Assembly (NCBI GenBank): GCA_029263435.1
Contig: JAJCXL010000444.1
Location: 1 to 7,908 of the forward strand
Direction: 5' to 3'
Source: Acidobacteriota bacterium
GTDB lineage: Bacteria; Acidobacteriota; Vicinamibacteria; Marinacidobacterales; SMYC01
DNA: 7,908 bases
The translations under genes were made by a program, and so were the position numbers. The notes below the pieces were generated by a model. That model ran no database searches and was not told the origin of the DNA. It saw only the letters and a program-made list of their open reading frames with translations. The number at the start of each line of letters is the position of its first letter. The stretch's first letter is position 1. This document shows, piece by piece, positions 1 to 6,520 of this stretch.

Positions 1-1
1 G

Positions 2-1084
2 GCGAGCCACATCTTGTTCAAGACCGATCCCGGGGTAGACGAGGCAACCGTCCGCGAAAAAGCGGATGCCGTCCTCGCGCGAGTGAATCAAGGTGAGGAT
101 TTCGCGGAGCTGGCGAAAGAGTTCTCCGAAGATACCAGCGCCGCGAATGGCGGAGACTTGGGTACGTTCGGTCGAGGTCAGATGGTCCCGGAGTTCGAGC
201 AGGCCGCCTTCTCCTTGCCGGTGGGAGGCACGAGTGATCTCGTCAAGAGCACGTTCGGTTTTCACATCATCCGCGTCACGAACAAGCAGGAAGGGCTCAC
301 GCAGCCTCTAGATTCCGTGACCGAGCAGATCCGCTCGACCTTGACCCAAGAAAAAGCGCGTGATCGGATGGAAGCGGCCATCACCAGCGCGGCCGAGAAG
401 CTACGCGCGAGCGGCGCCATCGACGCGCTCACGCCCGACTACCCGCTGCTCGTGCCTCAAGACACGGAGTTCTTCGGCAAAAACGATCCGTTGCCGCAGC
501 TTTCGAACTCCACGGAAGCGAGTCGGCTCGCATTCGAGGTCGATATCCAAGGGATTACCCCCGCGATCCCGTTGGGTTTCGGCGGCGGCTACGCGTTTTT
601 GCAAGTTCTCGAGGAGAGAGAGGCCGGCGTACCGACATTCGAAGAGGTAAAAGCTCGGGCCAAGACTCTCCTCACAGACGCGCGCGCGCTCGCACTCGCC
701 AAAGCAAGAGCCCAAGAAGTGAGAGAGCAATTGGTCGCGTCGGGACCGGAAGGAGCGGGCATCGAGCTCGAGACGGTCGAGGCCTTCTTCCGCGGATCCG
801 AGCTGCCTCAGGCCGGGCGCTCCGCCGGGGTGGAAGCGAAAGCGTTCGAGCTTCCCGAGGGCGAGTTCTCGCAGCCGGTCGTAGCCGATAACGGTTTCGT
901 CATCTTCCGCGTGGTAGAGAAATCCGGCTTCGACCCAAGCGCATTTGCGGACGAGAAAGCGCGATTCCAAGAGCAGATCGTGGGCGAGCGACGCGCCAGA
1001 GTCTGGGGTGCTTTCGTGGCCAACTTGCAATCGAACTACGAAGTACGCATTGATTGGCAGTCCATCCGTGGACTTCTAGGCTGA
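2..1084 (+). CDS. PpiD/SurA-like peptidyl-prolyl cis-trans isomerase (parvulin family), 5'-truncated by window edge
   Basis: This is a periplasmic or membrane-anchored folding catalyst or chaperone that isomerises Xaa-Pro bonds in exported proteins. The reading frame is open from the first bases, so the N-terminus is missing. The TTG at 14 is an internal Leu inside the parvulin motif A-S-H-I-L, not a start. The 360-residue fragment begins in a PpiC/rotamase domain (about residues 1-95). Visible hallmarks are the N-terminal His3-Ile, the Gly-Gly-Asp-Leu-Gly motif (50-54), F-G-R-G and the closing F-G-F-H motif (85-88). A helical stretch follows (about 100-140). Then come two degenerate copies of the second half of the domain (about 157-202 and 262-304), each followed by a charged helix, as in the C-terminal regions of PpiD-like proteins. 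The missing part should hold a signal or membrane anchor and a SurA_N-type chaperone domain. The STAS gene follows after 25 nt on the same strand. The parvulin assignment is firm; PpiD versus SurA/PrsA subtype is inference. Confidence 0.9.
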   Translation, partial: ASHILFKTDPGVDEATVREKADAVLARVNQGEDFAELAKEFSEDTSAANGGDLGTFGRGQMVPEFEQAAFSLPVGGTSDLVKSTFGFHIIRVTNKQEGLTQPLDSVTEQIRSTLTQEKARDRMEAAITSAAEKLRASGAIDALTPDYPLLVPQDTEFFGKNDPLPQLSNSTEASRLAFEVDIQGITPAIPLGFGGGYAFLQVLEEREAGVPTFEEVKARAKTLLTDARALALAKARAQEVREQLVASGPEGAGIELETVEAFFRGSELPQAGRSAGVEAKAFELPEGEFSQPVVADNGFVIFRVVEKSGFDPSAFADEKARFQEQIVGERRARVWGAFVANLQSNYEVRIDWQSIRGLLG

Positions 1085-1094
1085 GCTTTTCTAC

Positions 1095-1102
1095 GAGAGA
1101 GA
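1095..1102 (+). promoter_or_regulatory. Possible purine-rich ribosome binding site for the STAS gene
   Basis: An alternating GAGAGAGA run lies 7 nt before the ATG at 1110, within the 25-nt gap after the isomerase stop codon. It resembles a weak Shine-Dalgarno sequence (GAG core) and supports this ATG as the start. I see no promoter in the gap, so the gene may be cotranscribed with the isomerase. Confidence 0.35.
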
Positions 1103-1109
1103 CCCCCTC

Positions 1110-1469
1110 ATGAACTTAGACTTACGCGAAAAGGACGGCGTCACCATACTGGTTCTCGGCGGTCAGCTGACCGGCGGTGCCGGCGACGAGCAATTTCGGG
1201 AAGCGATCGACACTCTTCTAGCTGCCGGACGCACTCAAATTCTCGTTGACTTCGCGGACATCACTTTCATGGATAGCACCGGGATGGGTGAGCTCGTATC
1301 AGGCCACCGAACCGTCGAGCGCTTCGGGGGCAAGCTCAAGATTCTCAACGCCAACAAGCGCGTGCACAACTCCCTGACAATGGCGAGGCTGTTGCCGATT
1401 TTCGAGGTTTTCGACGACGAGCGCAAGGCGCTGGGAAGCTTCGCTCCGGCAAGCTCTGCCGAGCGCTAG
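1110..1469 (+). CDS. STAS-domain protein, anti-sigma factor antagonist (SpoIIAA/RsbV type)
   Basis: This is a 119-residue, single-domain cytoplasmic protein. It has the full STAS pattern: an N-terminal beta strand pair (about residues 3-20), a helix with F-R-E-A-I-D (29-34), the strand I-L-V-D-F (44-48), and the diagnostic F-M-D-S-T-G-M-G segment (53-60). A second strand with G-G-K-L-K-I-L and the C-terminal helix follow. Ser56 aligns with the serine phosphorylated in SpoIIAA (Ser58) and RsbV (Ser56), so switching by an anti-sigma kinase and PP2C-type phosphatase is plausible. In that family the dephosphorylated protein binds the anti-sigma kinase and frees the sigma factor. No kinase, phosphatase or sigma gene lies in the window, so the partner is unknown. 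The length is typical. The gene follows the isomerase by 25 nt and converges on the exporter operon, with 13 nt between stop codons. It could instead work in a non-sigma partner-switching pathway. Confidence 0.9.
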   Translation: MNLDLREKDGVTILVLGGQLTGGAGDEQFREAIDTLLAAGRTQILVDFADITFMDSTGMGELVSGHRTVERFGGKLKILNANKRVHNSLTMARLLPIFEVFDDERKALGSFAPASSAER

Positions 1470-1484
1470 TCCGCGCGAGCGCTC
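1461..1484. terminator. Small inverted repeat at convergent gene ends, possible bidirectional terminator
   Basis: GAGCGCT (1461-1467) is perfectly complementary to AGCGCTC (1478-1484) with a 10-nt GC-rich loop. The hairpin overlaps the stop codons of both converging genes, where a shared terminator would be expected. There is no T-run on either side, so a canonical Rho-independent terminator is not demonstrated. A 7-bp match in GC-rich DNA can also occur by chance. Confidence 0.35.
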
Positions 1485-2697
1485 ATTCGTGGCGTAGCGC
1501 TTCCACCGGCTTACGACGGGCCGCCGCGAGAGCTGGATAGATTCCGAAGCCGACGCCCGTCCCCACGGCCAGTGCCATTGCCGAGACGAGCGCGGTCGCG
1601 CTCAGCGCCGTAGGCCACCCCGCATAGGCCGACACGGCAAACGATCCGACGATGCCCAGTAGCACGCCGCTGATGCCGCCGACCCCGGTCAAGAGCAGCG
1701 CCTCTACCAAGAACTGTTGCGTGATGTCGCTCCGGCTCGCACCGAGACAGCGTCTGATACCCACTTCGCGGGTCCGCTCGCTGACGTTTGCGAGCATGAT
1801 GTTCATGATGCCGATGCCACCGACGATGAGCGAGATGGCAGCCACCGCGCCGACCACGACATTGAACTGAAACCGCGCACGCTCATAGCCCGCGATGAGC
1901 TCCTGAGGCACGACGAGCTCGAAGTCGACAGCGCCTCGATGCCGGCGCGCGAGCACCGCCTCTATGAGCCGTGCGGATTCACGCACCGCGTCGGCATCAC
2001 GGATTCGGATCGCGATCTCATCGACGCGATTAGAGGCGTCGTGCACCGAGCTCAGTGGTACGAACGCGACCCGATTGATGTTGCGGACCGAGAGTCTGGA
2101 GCCGCGCCTCGACCGCTCCCGAGACTCCAGCGCCCCCACGACGCTATACCAGTCTCCCTCCACCCGCACCCGACCGCCGATCGGGCTTTCATGAGGAAAC
2201 AGCGATTCGGCGAGCTCATGTCCAAGGACCACGACACGCTTCTGCTCGCGTACGTCGATGTCGGTGAGAAAACGACCTTCACCCAAGACGAGCTCCTCCG
2301 TCCCGACGAAAGAGGGTGTCGTCGCCACGAGCGTCGCTTCGACGCGATGCTGATCTCGCACCATCTGTTCGGAGCGCTCCCGCAACGGAGCGAGGCTCGC
2401 GACCGTGGGCACGATGTCGGCGATCGCTTGGGCATCATCGACGCTCAGCCCCGGGGATTGTAGGGTGCGCGCGTCGAACTCGGTCTGCTGCGAGACCTCA
2501 CCCGCTCTGACGGATACGCGGTTTATCCCCATTCGGCCCACCTCGGCGAGGATCTCTCGTCGGGCACCCTCTCCCACCGATAGCATCGCGATGACGGCCG
2601 CGACCCCGAAGACGATCCCGAGAGCAGAGAGCATGGAGCGCATGCGGTGAAGCATGAGACCCCGCCATGCCAGGCGCGTCAGGGCTTTAGGTCTCAT
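1483..2697 (-). CDS. MacB/FtsX-family ABC transporter permease
   Basis: This is the inner-membrane permease subunit of the exporter, 404 residues. It has the four-helix MacB/LolCE layout. A short cytoplasmic N-terminus leads to TM1 (about 22-42). A large periplasmic core domain (MacB_PCD type, about 43-277) follows, then three C-terminal helices (about 278-302, 330-355 and 365-390). The conserved cytoplasmic coupling segment E-R-T-R-E-V-G-I-R-R with L-G-A-S (307-321) follows TM2. The C-terminus ends in the usual Y-P-A-L-A-A-A-R-R-K-P-V-E-A-L. Members of this family do not carry substrate through the membrane. They couple ATP hydrolysis to periplasmic conformational change (mechanotransmission). 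The ATG overlaps the ATPase stop codon (ATGA), implying translational coupling, and no strong Shine-Dalgarno is seen. In E. coli MacB the ATPase and permease are fused in 648 residues. Here they are split into 227 + 404. The substrate is unknown; the family match is very secure. Confidence 0.95.
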   Translation of the reverse strand: MRPKALTRLAWRGLMLHRMRSMLSALGIVFGVAAVIAMLSVGEGARREILAEVGRMGINRVSVRAGEVSQQTEFDARTLQSPGLSVDDAQAIADIVPTVASLAPLRERSEQMVRDQHRVEATLVATTPSFVGTEELVLGEGRFLTDIDVREQKRVVVLGHELAESLFPHESPIGGRVRVEGDWYSVVGALESRERSRRGSRLSVRNINRVAFVPLSSVHDASNRVDEIAIRIRDADAVRESARLIEAVLARRHRGAVDFELVVPQELIAGYERARFQFNVVVGAVAAISLIVGGIGIMNIMLANVSERTREVGIRRCLGASRSDITQQFLVEALLLTGVGGISGVLLGIVGSFAVSAYAGWPTALSATALVSAMALAVGTGVGFGIYPALAAARRKPVEALRHE

Positions 2698-3377
2698 CGA
2701 AGGCTGTCCCGAATCACTTTGCCGTCGGAGAGCTCGACCACCCGGTGAGCTCTGGCGGCCACGCTTTGATCGTGGGTGACGAGCACCAAGGTGCGTCCTT
2801 CGGCGACCAGCTCATCCAGCAAAGCGAGCACGGATTCGCCGGTATCGACGTCCAGGTTTCCGGTAGGCTCATCCGCTAGCAGAAGCTCGGGCTCATTGAC
2901 GAGCGCTCGGGCGAGCGCGGCTCTTTGCGCTTCTCCTCCGGAGAGCTCCGAGGGTCGATGAGAGCTCCGTTCGTCGATACCCAGTCGCTGGAGCAAGCCG
3001 GAAGCGCGCGCGCGCCACTCGTGCTCGGGGCGGTCGCTGTAGAGAAGCGCGGTCTCGACATTCTCCAAAACGCTCATCTGAGGAATCAGGTTGAACGACT
3101 GGAACAAGAACCCAATGAAACGATTGCGAAGACGGCTCGCTTGTTTATCATCCAGGGTCGCGGTATCGACGTCCTCGAGAAACACTTGACCGCGCGAGGG
3201 CTGATCCAAACAACCGAGCAAATTGAGAAGGGTGGACTTGCCCGAGCCTGAGCGGCCGACGATGGCCACGAAGCTCCCCCTTTCGATATCGAGCGTGACA
3301 CCGGATAGGGCGTCGAGCGACACTCCCGCTCTCGGATAGACCCGGTGTACGTCGATGATGCGCGCGAGTGCCGTCAT
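2694..3377 (-). CDS. MacB/LolD-type ABC transporter ATP-binding protein
   Basis: This is the cytoplasmic nucleotide-binding subunit that powers the adjacent permease, 227 residues (typical for LolD-like ATPases). All motifs are intact: Walker A G-R-S-G-S-G-K-S-T (41-49), Q-loop Gln93 in F-Q-S-F-N-L-I-P, signature L-S-G-G-E-A-Q (145-151), Walker B L-L-L-A-D-E-P (165-171), D-loop N-L-D (174-176) and the switch His202. The segment F-Q-S-F-N-L-I-P-Q-M-S-V-L-E-N-V is characteristic of the MacB/LolD/FtsE branch. The signature carries Glu-Ala where MacB often has Gln-Gln, which is within family variation. The start ATG at 3377 is the only plausible one, because the in-frame region upstream back to the adaptor stop has no other start. 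The gene follows the adaptor by 72 nt and overlaps the permease by 4 nt. The ATPase assignment is essentially certain; the pump partner is inferred from context. Confidence 0.96.
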   Translation of the reverse strand: MTALARIIDVHRVYPRAGVSLDALSGVTLDIERGSFVAIVGRSGSGKSTLLNLLGCLDQPSRGQVFLEDVDTATLDDKQASRLRNRFIGFLFQSFNLIPQMSVLENVETALLYSDRPEHEWRARASGLLQRLGIDERSSHRPSELSGGEAQRAALARALVNEPELLLADEPTGNLDVDTGESVLALLDELVAEGRTLVLVTHDQSVAARAHRVVELSDGKVIRDSLR

Positions 3378-3449
3378 GACAAGCGATCCGCAGCGATCCT
3401 GAACTTCGGAGCGGAGACGATCGCGATCAAAGGGGCCGCACCCTCGCGC
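3378..3449 (-). other. 72-nt spacer between adaptor and ATPase genes
   Basis: This is the largest non-coding gap in the window. It contains a perfect 10-bp palindrome GATCGCGATC (3419-3428). On the minus strand it also has a short direct repeat of GGATCGCT close to the ATPase start. No promoter boxes or terminator with a T-run are recognisable. The ATPase start has only a weak purine cluster (CGGA about 12 nt upstream). The gap is an exact multiple of three and has no stop codon in the shared frame of its two flanking genes. Confidence 0.4.
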
Positions 3450-5024
3450 TCAGGGCGTGGCGGGTACCACGTCGAGAATCCCAGGAAGCGGCTCGCTTCC
3501 CAGGCGAGTGTCTCGGTCATCGGGGTCTCGGAGCAACACGCGCTCGTCGAGCTCCAGGCCCTGCTCGATGACGATGTGGTTGTCGTTGGACGGTCCCACG
3601 AGCACCTCTCTCGGCTCGGGCGTTGCCCGCGCGGCCACATACACGTAGTGCTTGCCCCCGCGCTCGAACACGGCTTCGAGTGGCACGTAGCGCGCGTTTT
3701 CCAGGTGGTCGACGAGTAGCTCGACCCGCGCCGACATCCCCGGGCGCAACCGAGGATCCACGTCCTCGACGAGAATGGTGACGCTGAAATACTTTCCGCC
3801 CCGCCGCGCCTCGTCCGCTTGTGCCAGCGTACCGATGAAGCTCACTTCGCCGGAGAGCTCGATCTCCGGGTAGGCGTCCACCGAGATGGAGACCCGCTGA
3901 TTCTTCTCGACTTTGTAAATATCCGTTTCCCGAACGTGGGTCTCCACGATCATCCGGGACAGATCCGGCATCATGATCAACGGCTGGTTCGGCCAGACTT
4001 GATCCCCGACTTGAACTTTTCTCTTCTCGCTGCCGAAGAACACTTCCTTGTAAATGACGAGGCCGGACACGCTCGCGCGGATCTCACATCGATTCAGGTT
4101 CTCGCTCTGGAGCTCCACTTTGGAGAGAAGCTCGGCATATTTGCTCTCCGCGAGCTTCAACGTCGCACTCGCCTGGCTCAGTCGAAACGTGTTGGCCCTC
4201 GACGCTTGTCGCATGCTCTCCTTGCTGTTGGTCAGCGCGGATCGCGACCCTTCCATCTCAGCCGGTCGGGTGTATTGAAGGTAGGTACGATGCTTGATCT
4301 CCAGAAGCTCGAGGTCTTCGAGCGCTTTGTCGACGGCCTGTTTCGCGCGGTCGAGCTCGAGCTTGGTAATGAACCCCTCGGCGAGGAGAGGCTTCAGGTC
4401 CTCATAGCTCGACTCCGCTTTCACGAGCTCACGCTTCGCTTGCGAGAGCTGCGCGGCGGACTCTGCCTCCGCGAGCTTGCCTTTGCCTTCGACGACGCTT
4501 TCGAGCTCCAACTCAGCGAGGCGAACTTTGTCTCGCGATTCGGTGAGCTCCTCGTTCGAAGCGATCACGAGGAGTTTTTCTTCCTCTCGCGCTTTGATGA
4601 GCTCCGCCTCCGCTTGCGCGAGCTGAGCTCGGGTCTGGTCGAGCTCTTCCGTGAACGGCTGAGCATCGAATTGTACGAGAACATCCCCAACGTTCGCGTG
4701 TGCCCCCTCCGGGAGGATCTCCAAGATCTTGGCTTGGCTTCCCGGAATGGAGGACGAATAGGTCACGGAGCGAAGCGCCTGCAACGTGCCGCTCTCCACG
4801 ATCCTCACGTCGAACGGGCCTTCGAGCACCGCCGACAACAAGAGGCCGTCGGAGGAGCGCGACCCGGACAAGCTGCCCACGACGAGCACCAACAAGAACA
4901 AACCGCCGGCTCCGAAAGAACGCCTCGGGTGTAGACGCATCCAACGCCACGTGCCCGACAGGAGTTGTCCCCACCGAGTCGGCTCCTTGACCCATTCCGA
5001 GAGAGGCCGCGCGCTTTCACTCAT
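3450..5024 (-). CDS. HlyD/MacA-type periplasmic adaptor (membrane fusion protein) of the tripartite exporter
   Basis: This protein bridges the inner-membrane ABC pump and the TolC duct, 524 residues. A 36-residue cytoplasmic N-terminus rich in Trp and Arg precedes one membrane anchor (about 37-54, G-L-F-L-L-V-L-V-V-G). There is no lipobox Cys. The periplasmic part shows the first lipoyl half (about 94-123, E-G-A-H-A-N-V-G-D-V-L-V). A very long alpha-helical hairpin follows (about 124-312) with Glu/Ala/Leu/Lys heptad character. Next are the second lipoyl half (about 313-350, V-G-D-Q-V-W-P-N-Q-P-L), a beta-barrel domain (about 356-435, ending R-L-R-P-G-M-S-A-R-V) and a membrane-proximal domain (about 443-500). 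The hairpin tip is near 211-219 and carries a variant of the TolC-docking R-L-S motif (Asp209, Leu213, Thr220). E. coli MacA has about 371 residues; the extra length is mostly hairpin. The start overlaps the tolC stop codon (ATGA). Subfamily (MacA versus other HlyD-type) is less certain than function. Confidence 0.93.
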   Translation of the reverse strand: MSESARPLSEWVKEPTRWGQLLSGTWRWMRLHPRRSFGAGGLFLLVLVVGSLSGSRSSDGLLLSAVLEGPFDVRIVESGTLQALRSVTYSSSIPGSQAKILEILPEGAHANVGDVLVQFDAQPFTEELDQTRAQLAQAEAELIKAREEEKLLVIASNEELTESRDKVRLAELELESVVEGKGKLAEAESAAQLSQAKRELVKAESSYEDLKPLLAEGFITKLELDRAKQAVDKALEDLELLEIKHRTYLQYTRPAEMEGSRSALTNSKESMRQASRANTFRLSQASATLKLAESKYAELLSKVELQSENLNRCEIRASVSGLVIYKEVFFGSEKRKVQVGDQVWPNQPLIMMPDLSRMIVETHVRETDIYKVEKNQRVSISVDAYPEIELSGEVSFIGTLAQADEARRGGKYFSVTILVEDVDPRLRPGMSARVELLVDHLENARYVPLEAVFERGGKHYVYVAARATPEPREVLVGPSNDNHIVIEQGLELDERVLLRDPDDRDTRLGSEPLPGILDVVPATP

Positions 5025-6472
5025 GGATGATGCCGTGCACTCGGAAGAAAGTTGCCCGGAGCGAACTCGGTCTCTATGTCGAGCGAGCCCGTCACGCGCT
5101 TGAGCTGGATTTGGGCGACGTGGTGATCGGTAACCAACGAGACGTAATTGCTCCTCGCTTGGATCAAGTTGTTCTCCGCATCGATGATATCGAAGTTACT
5201 CGCGAGCCCGCGCTGGTAGCGCAACGTCGCGAGACGGAGCTGCTTCTCCGCGAAGTCGATGTTGCGCTCCTGCAAGAGAATGCTCTTGCCGACCCGCTCG
5301 ACACTACGCGCCGCGGCTCTCACTTCGTTGACGACGTTGTACTCGACGAGCCGCAAGGAACGTCGTCTCGCATCCACATCGATCTGAGACAAAGCGAACG
5401 ACGCGTTCTCGGAGGTACGGTCCACCGCATAGCTCGTCGATAAGAACACGTTGAACGCGCTGTCCTGGAAACCGAAGCTCGAGATCAAGCTGTCGCCGAT
5501 GCCCCGTTTCTCGTAGCGCATGTTCAAATCGAGCTGGGGCAGCAAGCTCTGCTTGGACACCGCGAGACCGCGCTGGGAGTCGGTGATTCGATCCCGCTCC
5601 TCGCGCACTTCGATTCGGTTCTGGAGCGCGAGCTCGGTCATTTCATTGAGATCGATGGCAAGGGGCCGGTATTCCGGCTCGACCACTTCGATCGAGACCC
5701 GCTCGTGGGGACCCAGTCCCAAGTTGAATTTGAACGCATCGTGGGCGAGCTCGAGCGCTTCGCTTCGGAGAATCATGGAGTCTTCGGCCTGAGAGAGCTG
5801 TAGCTCCGCGCGAAACACGTCCAGCTTGGACGCGAGGCCGACTTCGAGCCTGGCCTCCGAGGCCCGCAGAAGCTCTTTGGTCCGTTCGACCGACTTCTCC
5901 GCGACCTCGACCAAGCCGCGTTGCCGAACGATATTGAAGTAGCTCGCCACGACGTCGACGGCGAGTCGCTGACGCGTCAAGTCCAAATTGCGCTCGGCAC
6001 CTTGGACGCCGCGGCGGGAGTTCTCGAGATCGAAGGTCGTCGCCCGCTGACCGAAGCCACGCAACAGCGGCTGCGTGACACCCAAGGAGATGCTGGAATT
6101 GTTGAAGTTTCCGAGACTGCTATTCGTCGCATCCGAACGGTAGCTTCCAGTCACGGTGGTGCCGAACGACAACAGCCGAGACGCCTCCAACCCGAAGCGC
6201 TGGTCGATGGTGGACTGATCGCCCAGGCCCCGTGCGTAAGACGGGGTCAGCTTGAGGTTGAATCGCGACTCGGAGACTTGCTTCGAGATCTGCGCGCCCT
6301 GCACGACGTCGAGGGTCGATAAGAGCTGCAGGTTGTTGACCAGCGCGAGCTGCACCGCCTCTTCCAGGCTCAGCACTCGCTCCGGCGCGATCGCGTTTTG
6401 GGCACCGGCCGAGAGCACACTCGTCCCGAGGACGAGCGAAAGGCCCACCGCAAGCACTTCGCGCATGGTCAT
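5021..6472 (-). CDS. TolC-family outer-membrane efflux protein
   Basis: This is the outer-membrane channel of the exporter, 483 residues, expected to act as a trimer with a beta-barrel in the outer membrane and an alpha-helical tunnel in the periplasm. A Sec signal peptide is visible: a basic residue at position 4, a hydrophobic core (about 6-20), and a likely cleavage after A-G-A near residue 24. Two repeated OEP domains follow (about 33-250 and 272-462). Their matching motifs are R-L-E-V-G-L-A-S-K-L-D-V with A-E-L-Q-L-S-Q-A (about 208-229) and R-Y-Q-R-G-L-A-S-N-F-D-I with A-E-N-N-L-I-Q-A (about 418-439). The Q-P-L-L-R-G-F-G motif (134-141) is common in the family. There is no lipoprotein Cys at the cleavage site, unlike OprM/CusC. 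The start used is the ATG at 6472; an ATG two codons downstream is equally possible. Neither has a recognisable Shine-Dalgarno, and a hairpin lies just upstream. The family assignment is firm. Confidence 0.94.
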   Translation of the reverse strand: MTMREVLAVGLSLVLGTSVLSAGAQNAIAPERVLSLEEAVQLALVNNLQLLSTLDVVQGAQISKQVSESRFNLKLTPSYARGLGDQSTIDQRFGLEASRLLSFGTTVTGSYRSDATNSSLGNFNNSSISLGVTQPLLRGFGQRATTFDLENSRRGVQGAERNLDLTRQRLAVDVVASYFNIVRQRGLVEVAEKSVERTKELLRASEARLEVGLASKLDVFRAELQLSQAEDSMILRSEALELAHDAFKFNLGLGPHERVSIEVVEPEYRPLAIDLNEMTELALQNRIEVREERDRITDSQRGLAVSKQSLLPQLDLNMRYEKRGIGDSLISSFGFQDSAFNVFLSTSYAVDRTSENASFALSQIDVDARRRSLRLVEYNVVNEVRAAARSVERVGKSILLQERNIDFAEKQLRLATLRYQRGLASNFDIIDAENNLIQARSNYVSLVTDHHVAQIQLKRVTGSLDIETEFAPGNFLPSARHHP

Positions 6473-6482
6473 ATTTTAGCAT

Positions 6483-6516
6483 CGGCGGGGACCTCACGCT
6501 CGTGAGGCCCCCGCCG
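6483..6516 (-). promoter_or_regulatory. Strong intergenic hairpin just upstream of tolC (terminator-like or attenuator)
   Basis: The arms CGGCGGGG-A-CCTCAC (6483-6497) and GTGAGG-C-CCCCGCCG (6502-6516) pair over 14 bp with one internal A/C mismatch (6491/6508) around a GCTC loop. The repeat occupies most of the 48-nt gap between the PKD-protein stop (6521) and the tolC ATG (6472). In the minus-strand RNA the stem is followed by an A-rich stretch, not a U-tract, so it is not a canonical intrinsic terminator. It may partly terminate, protect the 3' end of the upstream message, or restrict tolC translation, because its 3' edge reaches the ribosome-binding position. The inverted repeat is directly seen; the role is inference. 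Confidence 0.65.
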
Positions 6517-6520
6517 GTTT

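Noticed and set aside
14..16. TTG as the start of the isomerase gene
   Set aside because: The codons before it (Ala-Ser-His-Ile) complete the conserved first strand of the parvulin domain, so the gene continues beyond the left edge.
401..1030. A 209-codon minus-strand frame opposite the isomerase gene
   Set aside because: It is antisense to the conserved parvulin-family gene with no recognisable motif; long antisense frames are common in GC-rich DNA.
1717..2463. A 248-codon plus-strand frame opposite the permease gene
   Set aside because: It is an antisense shadow rich in Arg, His and Asp with no domain pattern; the opposite strand encodes a firm MacB-type permease.
3419..3428. Palindrome GATCGCGATC as an operator
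   Set aside because: A 10-bp palindrome of overlapping CGATCG/GATC words is easily found by chance in GC-rich DNA, and no promoter accompanies it.
3819..4934. A 371-codon open frame on the plus strand opposite the adaptor gene
   Set aside because: It lies wholly antisense to a clearly recognised gene, has a composition expected from the complement of GAG/CTC-rich coiled-coil codons, and shows no family motif.
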